Below are positions 15,981-24,880 of a stretch of DNA of 64,000 bases, piece after piece (the stretch's first letter is position 1; every line of letters begins with the position of its first letter). The position numbers and the translations under genes were made by a program. Origin of the DNA: Pseudalkalibacillus sp051842935 (GTDB lineage Bacteria > Bacillota > Bacilli > Bacillales > Fictibacillaceae); assembly GCF_051842935.1 (NCBI RefSeq), contig NZ_JBPXRR010000001.1, positions 558,001-622,000 of the forward strand, written 5' to 3'. Below the pieces are notes generated by a model. That model saw only the letters and a list, made by a program, of their open reading frames with translations, did not search any database and was not told where the DNA came from.

Positions 15981-17045
15981 GTGGACAAGATGGAATTGAC
16001 ATATGAACTAGGGGATGAGGTCATCCAACGGTTGCGGCCGCATCTGGACGTGCCGATCAATTTAATGGATACGAGCGGTAAAATTGTAGCGAGTTCCGAC
16101 CCGGAGCGCGTCGACCAGTTACACAGTGGTGCGATCCGTGCGATCGAAATTCAACAAGAGCTGCTCTTATACCCGGAGGATGTTGTGGATTACCCAGGAA
16201 CGAAACCGGGCGTCAACCTGCCGATGTATTTTTTCGGCGAGCTCGTCGGTGTGGTCGGCATTACAGGTCATCCGGATCAAGTGATTCAAGCGGCGAACAT
16301 TACGAAGGCCGCTGTTGAAATTGCGCTCGAACAGATCCATCTTCAGAAGCAAACGGCCTTCCAGGAGAACACGCTGTACAACTGGCTGTTACAGCTTCTG
16401 CATCCGTACGGTTTTGATGAGGAAAAACTCGAGCAGGAAGCGAAGCACATTCTGAAGATCAAACTAACGGAACCGCTCATAGTGGTCGTACTGCAAGCGA
16501 GGAATCCGGCTGTTTTTACAGAGGAAATCCGACAGAAGCTGGATGCTGTGTTCGTCTCCAGACATGAGGAAGATGAACTGGTCCTCGCGGTAAAAGAGAC
16601 TGAACTACTTGAGCCAGTGCTGCTTCCTTTACTAGAGTCCAATCCGGATCTTCTTATAGGCGTCGGAAATTCTGGTAAAGGGGTCAAGGGTATTCGGGAA
16701 TCGTATGACCAGGCTAAACAAGCGATGAAGTTCACTAGGGAAAAACGGTTCACCCGAATCGAAGAGTGGAAGCTCGAGCAACTGATCGATCAGATCCCGC
16801 ACCATACATATGAGGATGTATTTGCGACCTATGCAGAATGTCTCAGAAACATGGAAGATAGTTATGAGGAGACCTTGCGCATTTATTTCCGGTCCAATCT
16901 TGAATTGAAGGAGACGGCTGAACGACTGCACATCCACCGGAACACGCTCATGTACCGACTCGATCAGATTCATGAAAAAGTAGGTCTTAACCCACGGATG
17001 TTCACGGATGCGATGCTACTTTATATCCTTTGTTTCAAACAGTAG
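15981..17045 (+). CDS. cdaR: CdaR-family sugar-diacid/glycerate transcriptional regulator
   Basis: This 354-residue regulator has an N-terminal putative sugar-diacid recognition domain (residues 1-130, including ETTKPG-like GTKPGVNLPMYFFGELVG), a GGDEF-like middle region, and a C-terminal PucR-type helix-turn-helix (LKETAERLHIHRNTLMYRL). CdaR proteins activate glycerate, glucarate or galactarate genes. The two genes downstream are glycerate kinase and a GntP permease, which supports glycerate or a related acid as inducer. The start is GTG 15981 (5 nt after AAGGTG); TTG 15978 or ATG 15990 are alternatives. Confidence 0.87.
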   Translation: MDKMELTYELGDEVIQRLRPHLDVPINLMDTSGKIVASSDPERVDQLHSGAIRAIEIQQELLLYPEDVVDYPGTKPGVNLPMYFFGELVGVVGITGHPDQVIQAANITKAAVEIALEQIHLQKQTAFQENTLYNWLLQLLHPYGFDEEKLEQEAKHILKIKLTEPLIVVVLQARNPAVFTEEIRQKLDAVFVSRHEEDELVLAVKETELLEPVLLPLLESNPDLLIGVGNSGKGVKGIRESYDQAKQAMKFTREKRFTRIEEWKLEQLIDQIPHHTYEDVFATYAECLRNMEDSYEETLRIYFRSNLELKETAERLHIHRNTLMYRLDQIHEKVGLNPRMFTDAMLLYILCFKQ

Positions 17046-17061
17046 TTGTGCACATGCACAA
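17046..17061. promoter_or_regulatory. perfect 7-2-7 palindrome, candidate CdaR operator
   Basis: TTGTGCA-CA-TGCACAA begins one base after the cdaR stop codon and 100 nt before glxK. It is a protein-binding-type dyad with no T-run. A CdaR site is the simplest reading but is inference. Confidence 0.5.
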
Positions 17062-17098
17062 ATCAATAGACAGAAAATTAGAATATTTCATGGATTCG

Positions 17099-17143
17099 AC
17101 CAATTGTTTAGCAATTGGTTTTTCTATTTAATAGAGATAAATA
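17099..17143 (+). terminator. terminator hairpin after cdaR, with possible glxK promoter
   Basis: Stem ACCAATTG (17099-17106) with CAATTGGT, followed by TTTTTCT. TTGGTT within its 3' arm, a 17-nt spacer and TAAATA could form the glxK promoter, so cdaR and glxK may be separately transcribed. Confidence 0.6.
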
Positions 17144-17161
17144 CAGATAAAGGAGTGCGCT

Positions 17162-18292
17162 ATGAAAATCGTTATTTCTCCCGATTCATTCAAAGGCAGT
17201 ATGACATCCGAGCAAGCGGGACGAGCCATGGCAAGAGCCTGTCGAGAGGTCTTCCCAGATGAAAAACCGATTCTGAAACCGATGGCCGATGGAGGAGAGG
17301 GGACTTTGGATACGCTTATTTTTTCAACAAAAGGTAAGCGCTTACACGAAAAGTGCACAGGACCTCTGGGCGATGAAATCAAAGCCGCTTACGGTGTGCT
17401 CGGTGATGGAAAGACAGCAGTCATTGAAACGGCTCAGGTTGCAGGTCTCACGCAAGTTCCAGTAGATCGCAGGGATCCGTACTTCACGACTTCTCGCGGT
17501 TTAGGTGAACTGATCCTTCGGGTCATCGATGATGGCTTTGACTCGATCCTGATCGGGCTCGGCGGGAGTGCGACGAATGACGGAGGTCTCGGCATGCTTC
17601 AGGCGTTGGGAGCCCGGTTCCTCGACCGGTCGGGAATAGAGGTCGATGGCTTCGGTAAAAACGTGCCGGAAGTCGCTCGCGTCGATCTTTCGGGCATGGA
17701 CACTCGGTTGAATGAGGTAACGATCCGAGTGGCGAGCGATGTGGAGAACCCGTTATGTGGGGAAAAAGGCGCAAGTCACATTTACGGTCCACAGAAAGGT
17801 GCAACGCACGAACAGATCCTGCTCCTCGATACTGCGCTTGATCATTACAGTGCCCTCATCGAAAAAGAAACCGGACGTTCGTGGAAAGAGAAACCAGGTG
17901 CCGGTGCAGCGGGTGGACTCGGATTCGCCTTGATGACCATCGGGGCAGAACTCGTCTCTGGCGCAGAGCTCATCGCAAAGGCGATTGATTTGGAAAGCTC
18001 GATAGTAAGCGCGGATCTTGTTCTGACTGGTGAAGGGCAGAGCGATGAACAAACGCTCTTTGGAAAAGCGCCAGGTTATGTCGCGGAGATCGCAGCGAAA
18101 CACCAGGTCAAGACGGTGCTTTTATCCGGCAGCCTACGAGGAGAGTTGGACGCTTTACACGAAAAGTTTGCAGGATGTTTTTCAATAGCGAACGGTGCGA
18201 TGCCGCTGAAAGCGTGCATGGAGTCAGGTGAAGAATTGCTTTACGAGCAAACGAAGAATGTACTTCATTTCATTCAATCATTTCAAAAATAG
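17162..18292 (+). CDS. glxK: glycerate 2-kinase (GarK/GlxK family)
   Basis: This 376-residue protein of the glycerate kinase type 1 family phosphorylates D-glycerate. Motifs are KIVISPDSFKGSMTSEQA at the N-terminus, PMADGGEGTLDTL, LIGLGGSATNDGGLGMLQALG, DVENPLCGEKGAS, and the C-terminal VLTGEGQSDEQTLFGKAP. The length is typical. The ATG follows AAGGAGTG. The gene is 12 nt upstream of the GntP permease and downstream of cdaR, forming an uptake-and-phosphorylation unit that feeds lower glycolysis. Confidence 0.93.
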   Translation: MKIVISPDSFKGSMTSEQAGRAMARACREVFPDEKPILKPMADGGEGTLDTLIFSTKGKRLHEKCTGPLGDEIKAAYGVLGDGKTAVIETAQVAGLTQVPVDRRDPYFTTSRGLGELILRVIDDGFDSILIGLGGSATNDGGLGMLQALGARFLDRSGIEVDGFGKNVPEVARVDLSGMDTRLNEVTIRVASDVENPLCGEKGASHIYGPQKGATHEQILLLDTALDHYSALIEKETGRSWKEKPGAGAAGGLGFALMTIGAELVSGAELIAKAIDLESSIVSADLVLTGEGQSDEQTLFGKAPGYVAEIAAKHQVKTVLLSGSLRGELDALHEKFAGCFSIANGAMPLKACMESGEELLYEQTKNVLHFIQSFQK

Positions 18293-18304
18293 GGGGATGC
18301 AATC

Positions 18305-19660
18305 ATGGAAGGTATTGGACTCATAATTGTCATTACACTAGGAGTATTATTCGTTATTTTTGCAACAGCCAAGCTGAAAGTCCATCCGTTTCTTTCGTTG
18401 TTGATTGCCGCATTTGCGATGGGAATCCTGGCTGGACTTCCACTTGCAGATGTCGTTACGGCAGTCAATTCAGGATTCGGAGGATTGATGGGCGGGATCG
18501 GACTCGTCATCGTGTTCGGGACGATCATCGGTGTCATTTTGGAACGATCAGGGGCTGCACTCAGAATGGCTGAAGTCGTGCTCCGGATCGTCGGAGAGAA
18601 ACGGCCTCAGCTCGCGATGAGCTTGATCGGTGCGATTGTCAGTGTACCGGTATTCTGTGATTCCGGTTACGTCATCTTATCTTCATTGAAAAAGTCACTC
18701 GCACGTCGCGCGAAGGTTGCGGTCGCTTCTATGGCGATTGCGCTTTCCACAGGATTATTCGCAACCCATACACTCGTACCGCCGACGCCAGGACCGATTG
18801 CGGCAGCAGGTAACATCGGCGCACAGAACTATCTTGGTGTCATCATTCTCGTCGGGATCGTGGTCGCGATTCCTGCCATCATCGCCGGGTACATTTGGGC
18901 GATCAAAGTCGGAACGAAAATCAAAGTCAAAGATGAAGACAAGTTGGAGTACGATGTCGATGAAATTGCGGCGAGTTTCGGTGAAATGCCGTCCACATTC
19001 AAATCGTTCGCACCGATCGTCGTTCCCATCCTGTTGATTGGGTTAGGTTCTGTTGTCACGTTCGCCGGCTGGGAAGGGAAGTTCTTCGAAATTCTCTTAT
19101 TCTTAGGCTCGCCCGTCGTCGCCTTGTTAATCGGAATAATGTTTGCGTTTACACTGCTTCCGAAGCTGGATGAAGAAACATTGACCCAGTGGATCGGCCA
19201 CGGCATCAAGGAATCTGCACCGATTCTGTTGATTACAGGTGCGGGTGGCGCATTCGGCTCGGTCATCAAAGCGACACCCGTTGCCGAATTCATCCAGGGA
19301 TTCGGTGACAGCAGTCTGATCGGCGGAGCATTCTTCCTGCTCATCCCATTCTTTATTGCGGCAGCGTTGAAAACAGCCCAAGGTTCGTCTACCGCAGCCA
19401 TCGTCATCACGTCGACGTTGATTGCGCCACTTTTGACACAGGTCGGGATCGAAGGCGCGTTACCGTTAGCCCTCGTCGTCATGGCTGTCGGAGCCGGTGC
19501 GATGGTCGTCTCCCACGTGAACGACAGCTACTTCTGGGTCGTGAAGGAGTTCAGCGGCATGACCGTTACGGATGCTTACAAAGGTCAAACAGCAGCTACC
19601 CTCATCCAGGGAATCGTCGCACTCATTGTGACCTTGCTGCTCTGGTTGATATTCGTCTAA
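18305..19660 (+). CDS. gntP: GntP-family gluconate/glycerate:H+ symporter
   Basis: This 451-residue polytopic membrane protein of the gluconate permease family has GVIFAT-like start, NSGFGGLMGGIGLVIVFGTIIGVILERSG region, VFCDSGYVIL, THTLVPPTPGPIAAAGNIGA, and AALKTAQGSSTAAIVITS. These blocks are diagnostic of GntP. With glycerate kinase immediately upstream, glycerate is the likeliest substrate here rather than gluconate; no gluconate kinase is present. The ATG follows GGGGGATG. Confidence 0.88.
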   Translation: MEGIGLIIVITLGVLFVIFATAKLKVHPFLSLLIAAFAMGILAGLPLADVVTAVNSGFGGLMGGIGLVIVFGTIIGVILERSGAALRMAEVVLRIVGEKRPQLAMSLIGAIVSVPVFCDSGYVILSSLKKSLARRAKVAVASMAIALSTGLFATHTLVPPTPGPIAAAGNIGAQNYLGVIILVGIVVAIPAIIAGYIWAIKVGTKIKVKDEDKLEYDVDEIAASFGEMPSTFKSFAPIVVPILLIGLGSVVTFAGWEGKFFEILLFLGSPVVALLIGIMFAFTLLPKLDEETLTQWIGHGIKESAPILLITGAGGAFGSVIKATPVAEFIQGFGDSSLIGGAFFLLIPFFIAAALKTAQGSSTAAIVITSTLIAPLLTQVGIEGALPLALVVMAVGAGAMVVSHVNDSYFWVVKEFSGMTVTDAYKGQTAATLIQGIVALIVTLLLWLIFV

Positions 19661-19663
19661 ATA

Positions 19664-19701
19664 AGAAAGGTTTCAGCGTAATGCTGAAACCTTTTTTTCT
19701 G
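19664..19701. terminator. bidirectional terminator
   Basis: Stem AAAGGTTTCAGC (19666-19677) with GCTGAAACCTTT (19683-19694), then Ts. It separates converging gntP and racemase genes. Confidence 0.92.
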
Positions 19702-20391
19702 CTATTCGAGTGAAAGATTGACCGCCTCAATGGCATGAATGTGGGCGGTGTCGTAAATCGGAACGTCCACGTCTTCCGCTTTGATGAGAAGCCCGATTTC
19801 AGTGCAGCCGAGGATGATGCCTTCTGCACCATTGTCGACAAGCTGTTGGATGATCCGCTTGAACGCTTCCTTCGATGTAGGCTCGATTTTTCCAAGGCAG
19901 AGCTCTTCGTAAATCGTCTGATTGACGATGGCCCGATCGGCGGCATCAGGAACGAGCACACTGAGCCCGTTCGCTTCAAGTCTTGATCTGTAAAAATCCT
20001 GCTCCATCGTATATTTCGTACCGAGCAATCCGACTTTCTGGATGCCATCCTCATGAATCCGAGCCGTTGTCGCATCCGCGATATGTAACACAGGAATGGT
20101 GATGGCGCGTTCGATGTCATCGATGACCTTATGCATCGTATTCGTGCAGATGACGATGAAATCCGCACCGCCTTTCTCGAGAGACTGCGCGACATGCGCA
20201 AGGTTTTCGCCAGCCTTATCCCATTCGCCTTCCGCCTGATAGCGCTGATTTTCCGCAAAGTCGACACTGTACATCAAGCACTTCGCAGAGTGAAGACTAC
20301 CAAGCCTCCTCTTCACTTCCTGATTGATGATTCGATAATATTCTGCTGAAGACTCCCAACTCATCCCGCCGATCATGCCGATCGTTTTCAT
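19702..20391 (-). CDS. aspartate/glutamate racemase family protein
   Basis: This 229-residue cofactor-independent amino-acid racemase has GMIGGMSWESSAEYYR at the N-terminus and the two-cysteine catalytic pair in FIVICTNTMHK (about residue 83) and IILGCTEIGLL (about residue 196). These match the aspartate racemase (YgeA-like) branch. It interconverts L- and D-forms of an acidic or other amino acid; the exact substrate cannot be read. The ATG follows GAGGGGTG. It is monocistronic, with a possible TATAAT at 20440 on its strand. Confidence 0.88.
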   Translation of the reverse strand: MKTIGMIGGMSWESSAEYYRIINQEVKRRLGSLHSAKCLMYSVDFAENQRYQAEGEWDKAGENLAHVAQSLEKGGADFIVICTNTMHKVIDDIERAITIPVLHIADATTARIHEDGIQKVGLLGTKYTMEQDFYRSRLEANGLSVLVPDAADRAIVNQTIYEELCLGKIEPTSKEAFKRIIQQLVDNGAEGIILGCTEIGLLIKAEDVDVPIYDTAHIHAIEAVNLSLE

Positions 20392-20540
20392 TCATGAACA
20401 CCCCTCGTCCGTCCTGATTTTTCACAAAGTTATCGCTCATTATAGTCTACTTCCACTCGTTCGGGAAGCCTTTTAACAGAATTTAATTTATTTTTACAAA
20501 AAACAAAATTTCCTATTGTGTATTTTTCCCAGTTGAGATA

Positions 20541-21839
20541 ATGTATATAGAAATCTTTAAATCCAGGGTTCAGAAAGGTGTTGGTTCATTTGGGACAGAA
20601 TCATTATCAGGTTGGAAGAGGGATTGGAAGAATCCATCAATACTGTTAGCTGGCATTGGCATTTCAAATCTAGGGGATTGGATTTACCTTATCGCATTAA
20701 ACCTCATGATTTTGAACATGACGGGCTCAGCAGCGGCAGTCGCGGGCTTGTACATGTTGAAACCTCTCGCCTCCATGTGCACGAGTTTTTGGTCCGGGAG
20801 CATAATCGACCGCTTCAACAAACGCCGGATCATGATTACACTCGATATCGTGCGCGCTCTGCTTGTCGCGATCATTCCATTCATCGGTTCGTTACCAATC
20901 ATTTATGTATGTGTGTTCCTCATCAATATGGGAAGTTCGTTCTTCTTTCCGACTTCCACCACCTACATTACCAAGCTGGTACCCAAGGAACGGAGGAAAC
21001 GCTTCAACTCGTTACAAAACTTGATTTCTTCCGGTTCATTCGTCATCGGGCCAGCCATCGCTGGTGCACTCGTTTTTGTGGGCTCGGTAGCTTTTGCCAT
21101 CTACATGAATGCCCTGTCGTTCCTGCTATCCGCTTTGGTGCTGTTCTTTTTACCGAGTATGGAAGGGGAACGGGCAAGCACAGAGGAAAACCTCTCCTTC
21201 AAAATGTTGAAGGAAGACTGGGCGGTCGTTCTTGCTTTTAGTAAAAACGCAGCCTATGTCATGGGCGTGTATGCCTTATTCGAAGCAGCGATGCTGTTCA
21301 CGGCTGCGCTCGATTCAACGGAAGTCGTGTTTACACGAAGAGTTCTCGGACTTTCGGAGGGAAGCTACGGCGTCCTCGTCAGTATTGCGGGAGTCGGGTT
21401 CATCCTCGGATCCGTTTTCGTGACAGTCCTGACGAATTACTTGAAGCTGAAGCACATGATCGGGATCGGGACGACCATGACCGCAGTCGGATACCTCATG
21501 TACGCCATGTCGAGTACATTTATAGGAGGAGCAATTGGTGTATTTGTTCTTTCCTTTGCCCTTGCTTGTGCACACACGGGTTTCATCACCTTTTACCAAA
21601 ACAACCTACCAGTCGATATCATGGGGCGGGTCGTAAGTGTTGTTAATGTTTTCGAATCCGTTCTCACAATGGCATTTATCCTATTGATCGGAATGACAGT
21701 AGAACTCATCAATGTCAAAATCGCTGTCATTTCAGGATCCGTACTCATGCTGCTCGTATCCTTAGCATTATTGTTCATGACATGGCTACCGACAGGTCAC
21801 GCATATTATGAGGAAAAACAAACCGCAGAAGCGATGTAA
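20541..21839 (+). CDS. MFS transporter
   Basis: This 432-residue protein of the major facilitator superfamily has about 12 hydrophobic segments. The first is in SILLAGIGISNLGDWIYLIA and the loop 2-3 motif in SIIDRFNKRRIMITLD. The first 25 residues are unusually polar, and no good SD precedes the ATG at 20541. An out-of-frame TTG with an AAAGGTG SD lies at 20581, so the true start is uncertain. Substrate unknown; the general type resembles drug-efflux MFS-3 proteins. It is followed after 12 nt by the flavin/PLP-oxidase-fold gene. Confidence 0.85.
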   Translation: MYIEIFKSRVQKGVGSFGTESLSGWKRDWKNPSILLAGIGISNLGDWIYLIALNLMILNMTGSAAAVAGLYMLKPLASMCTSFWSGSIIDRFNKRRIMITLDIVRALLVAIIPFIGSLPIIYVCVFLINMGSSFFFPTSTTYITKLVPKERRKRFNSLQNLISSGSFVIGPAIAGALVFVGSVAFAIYMNALSFLLSALVLFFLPSMEGERASTEENLSFKMLKEDWAVVLAFSKNAAYVMGVYALFEAAMLFTAALDSTEVVFTRRVLGLSEGSYGVLVSIAGVGFILGSVFVTVLTNYLKLKHMIGIGTTMTAVGYLMYAMSSTFIGGAIGVFVLSFALACAHTGFITFYQNNLPVDIMGRVVSVVNVFESVLTMAFILLIGMTVELINVKIAVISGSVLMLLVSLALLFMTWLPTGHAYYEEKQTAEAM

Positions 21840-21851
21840 GGAGGAAAAAAG

Positions 21852-22415
21852 ATGGGGCAACAATTTACTGAAATGATGCCAAAGCATATCGAGTTCATCC
21901 AAAACCAACAGCTCTTTTTTGTCGGAACGGCACCGTTGAATGAAGATGGACATGTGAATCTGTCTCCGAAAGGCTACGACACACTCCGAGTTTTGAGTCC
22001 GACACAAGTCGCTTACCTCGACTTGACCGGAAGCGGAAACGAAACAAGCGGTCATCTGGAAGAGAACGGCCGGATCACGTTCATGTTCTGTGCATTTGAA
22101 GGGGCACCTTTAATTCTGAGGCTTTATGGAAAAGGAAAAGTCGCCGTAAAAGGCTCAGCTGAATGGAATCAATACATCCAACACTTTGACGAACTTCCTG
22201 CCGCCCGTCAGATCATCATAGCCGACATACACAAAGTCCAGACTTCTTGCGGATATGGCGTCCCGTTTTTCTCATATGAAGGGGATCGAGAAAAATTGAA
22301 AGAATGGGGCATTAAAAAAGGCGACAAACTTCAAGACTATCAAGCTCAGAAAAACAGCTACACACTGGATGGGATAGAGACGCCAATAGGAAGAAAGCTG
22401 AAGAACATAGAGTAG
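21852..22415 (+). CDS. pyridoxamine 5'-phosphate oxidase-family protein
   Basis: This 187-residue split-barrel flavin-binding protein has FFVGTAPLNEDGHVNLSPKG (strand pair with the SPKG turn), AYLDLTGSGNET, and NGRITFMFCAFEGAP, a pattern of the PNPOx-like general-stress/flavoprotein group rather than true PdxH. The ATG follows AAGGAGGAAA. Twelve bases separate it from the MFS gene, suggesting cotranscription. The catalytic role is unknown. Confidence 0.83.
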   Translation: MGQQFTEMMPKHIEFIQNQQLFFVGTAPLNEDGHVNLSPKGYDTLRVLSPTQVAYLDLTGSGNETSGHLEENGRITFMFCAFEGAPLILRLYGKGKVAVKGSAEWNQYIQHFDELPAARQIIIADIHKVQTSCGYGVPFFSYEGDREKLKEWGIKKGDKLQDYQAQKNSYTLDGIETPIGRKLKNIE

Positions 22416-22432
22416 GAGATGAAGCAACATGT

Positions 22433-23248
22433 GTGGGATTGGAATTTAACTTAACAGTAAAACGACATCAATTGATAGAGAGGATTGAAGCGGATCTCTT
22501 AGCAGACACCAACGTGACAGGCGTCTTCTATGGTGGATCGATTGGAGCTGGGAATGCAGATCCTTACTCTGATATCGACCTCCGCATCGTCGTTTCAGAA
22601 AGTGCTTTTTCACCATATATAGAGGACAAAATGGAACGAGCGAAAGCATGGGGAGATGTTCTGTTTTATGAACAAGCGTACCCCGAACTTTCCTACACAG
22701 TGGTCCATTATCGCTCGTTTGTAAAAGTAGATTGCTTTTACTATAGGATGGAAGATTTGAAGCCTTCCATATGGCTGAAAAAGATTCGTATTGTGAAAGA
22801 TGCAACAGGAACTCTGGAAAAAATCCAGCTACTGTCCCAAGGGCTATCCTATCAACCTACGATTCAGGAGTTTGATGCATGGAAAGGGAAACTGTTCGCA
22901 TATTTTCATGAAGTGTACCGCCGAATTATGAGAGAAGAATTGTCTTACGCCCAAACCATGATCCTCGGTCTGAAATGGCTCATTGCAGCTGGTTGGTATA
23001 TGGAAAAGGGAATCCAACCGAATGCCTTCGGGGATTGGTCGAAGATGGAGGGCTCTAGAAGTCCGTTGAATCAAGCACAACAAGAGATGCTGCAAGCTTG
23101 GAACTTGCCTCAAGAGCAACAGCAGTTTTTACCAGTCTTGAATGAAATGATTCCAGCTGCGAATCAAACATATAAGAATCTATGTAACAAATTGAATGTA
23201 GAAGAACAACAGAGTCAATTTGATGAAGTCGTCAATCTTTTTCGTTAA
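22433..23248 (+). CDS. nucleotidyltransferase-domain protein
   Basis: This 271-residue protein has an N-terminal nucleotidyltransferase core: VFYGGSIGAGNADPYSDID (about residues 34-52) gives the GGSxxxG and DxD motifs of the pol-beta superfamily (aminoglycoside adenylyltransferase type), followed by an alpha-helical domain. The GTG start at 22433 leaves a long 14-nt gap from TAGGAG. The ATG three bases upstream (22430) fits the SD better but opens only a 6-codon frame, so the start is odd. The substrate could be a small molecule. Confidence 0.8.
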   Translation: MGLEFNLTVKRHQLIERIEADLLADTNVTGVFYGGSIGAGNADPYSDIDLRIVVSESAFSPYIEDKMERAKAWGDVLFYEQAYPELSYTVVHYRSFVKVDCFYYRMEDLKPSIWLKKIRIVKDATGTLEKIQLLSQGLSYQPTIQEFDAWKGKLFAYFHEVYRRIMREELSYAQTMILGLKWLIAAGWYMEKGIQPNAFGDWSKMEGSRSPLNQAQQEMLQAWNLPQEQQQFLPVLNEMIPAANQTYKNLCNKLNVEEQQSQFDEVVNLFR

Positions 23249-23261
23249 AGGGAGCGATACC

Positions 23262-23501
23262 TTGATAAGGAACCTCATCAGAAGGCTTTTCACTCCGTAC
23301 ATGACTGTCTATCATACAAGAGATGCGGGAGCTTTTTTAAATGCAAAACTGCAACTGGAAGCAGGCGGCATTTTAGACTACCAAGTACAATCAAATATAT
23401 CGGATATCCAATTTGCGGGTCCGGTGGTTCACACCATTCGGGTTCGTAAAGAGGATTACAATATAGCCAAAACCATACTAAGTCAAAAGCACAACGGATA
23501 G
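23262..23501 (+). CDS. small conserved-type hypothetical protein
   Basis: This 79-residue protein is read from TTG 23262, which has AAAGGGAG 7 nt upstream; the longer frame from 23220 overlaps the previous gene and has no SD. The central YHTRDAGAFLNAKLQLEAGGI and the ending YNIAKTIL recall small DUF2007-like signal-transduction proteins, but the resemblance is weak. Confidence 0.6.
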   Translation: MIRNLIRRLFTPYMTVYHTRDAGAFLNAKLQLEAGGILDYQVQSNISDIQFAGPVVHTIRVRKEDYNIAKTILSQKHNG

Positions 23502-23616
23502 AGCTCCGGGAGAGAGACGTACATCCAAAGTTGTAGGAAAGTTGATACCACGACATGATTCGGATTTGTCGGGAACAGCTTACAATTGACGTATCAATAG
23601 AGAGAGAAGGGATACT

Positions 23617-24870
23617 ATGAGATTCAGAGATTTTCACAAAAATATCAAAATCCGGATCATAGAGTCATTTATCAGTCGGTTCATCGGAAGTATGATCTTC
23701 CCATTCATGTCGATTTACCTCGCCGTCCATTTCGGTGCTAAGATTGCAGGACTCTTACTATTAATTAATGTAGGAGTTGGAATCGGAATCAATTTCATCG
23801 GTGGTTATTTCGCGGATCAATTTGGTCGGAAAAGAATCATGTTATTCGCGGAGACGCTCCGTTTTCTCGCTTTCGTCACGATGATGATCTGCAATTCACC
23901 TTGGTTCGAATCACCAGGCATCACATTCGCGATGATGACCGTGAACAGCATCTGTTGGGGGCTTGCGGGACCTGCCAACCAGGCAATGCTCATTGATGTC
24001 AGTACACCACCGCAACGGAAGCTCATGTATTCTATTACATACTGGGCGAACAATTTGTCCATCGCCATCGGTGGGATCATCGGGGCTTTCTTGTTCAAAG
24101 ATTACTTGTTCCAGCTCTTCCTGGCATTGAGTGTGGCAGCAGCCATCGCAGCACTCCTTGTCGCTTTTTTCATCGAAGAAAGCTACGCGCCGGTCGATTC
24201 AGACCTTACACCAGGCGGTCACGTCTTACAGCTCTTTTCCAATTATAAAAAAGTGCTGCATGACAAGTTGTTCGTCATGTTCACGGTCGCAGGTGTATTG
24301 ATTCTGTCGATGGAATTCCAATTGACGAACTACATCGGGATCCGTCTAAGTGCCGAGATGGAGACGCAACAATTCTTGTTCTGGGAAATTGACGGGGTCC
24401 AGACGATGGGCTTCTTGCGAAGTGAGAACACGATCCTGGTGGCGATTTTGATGTTGTTCATCACGAGATGGACACAGACGTTTAAAGATAAATCAACGCT
24501 CGTGTGGAGCTGTTTCTTTTTCACAATCGGATACGGGGTCTTATCCTATTCCAACAACCTGGTTATCTTGTTCGTGATGATGGCCGTCTTAACAGTAGCT
24601 GAGGTCATCCGGGTTCCGGTGGAAAATGCCTACATGGCCTCAATCCCTCCAGATGATGCGAGAAGCTCATACATGGCGTTCAACGGTCTGAAATTCAATC
24701 TTTCCATGTTGATTTCTTCTGTAACAGTTACTCTTGGAGCATTCCTTCCTTCGGTTGTCATGACGGTTCTCATTACAAGCATCGGACTTGTTGGAACAAT
24801 GATTTATTTCATGATTACACCAGGATTAGATGAACGGAAATCAGAAGTAGAATTAAAGCAAGCGGGTTAG
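23617..24870 (+). CDS. MFS transporter
   Basis: This 417-residue major facilitator has about 12 membrane segments. The loop 2-3 signature GGYFADQFGRKRIML lies at about residues 67-81, and NSICWGLAGPANQAMLIDVS at about residues 109-128. A charged loop of about 20 residues separates the halves. It belongs to the YttB/MDR type by general look; substrate not predictable. The ATG follows AGAGAGAAGGG. The next gene starts 11 nt downstream. Confidence 0.87.
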   Translation: MRFRDFHKNIKIRIIESFISRFIGSMIFPFMSIYLAVHFGAKIAGLLLLINVGVGIGINFIGGYFADQFGRKRIMLFAETLRFLAFVTMMICNSPWFESPGITFAMMTVNSICWGLAGPANQAMLIDVSTPPQRKLMYSITYWANNLSIAIGGIIGAFLFKDYLFQLFLALSVAAAIAALLVAFFIEESYAPVDSDLTPGGHVLQLFSNYKKVLHDKLFVMFTVAGVLILSMEFQLTNYIGIRLSAEMETQQFLFWEIDGVQTMGFLRSENTILVAILMLFITRWTQTFKDKSTLVWSCFFFTIGYGVLSYSNNLVILFVMMAVLTVAEVIRVPVENAYMASIPPDDARSSYMAFNGLKFNLSMLISSVTVTLGAFLPSVVMTVLITSIGLVGTMIYFMITPGLDERKSEVELKQAG

Positions 24871-24880
24871 GGGGGATTTT

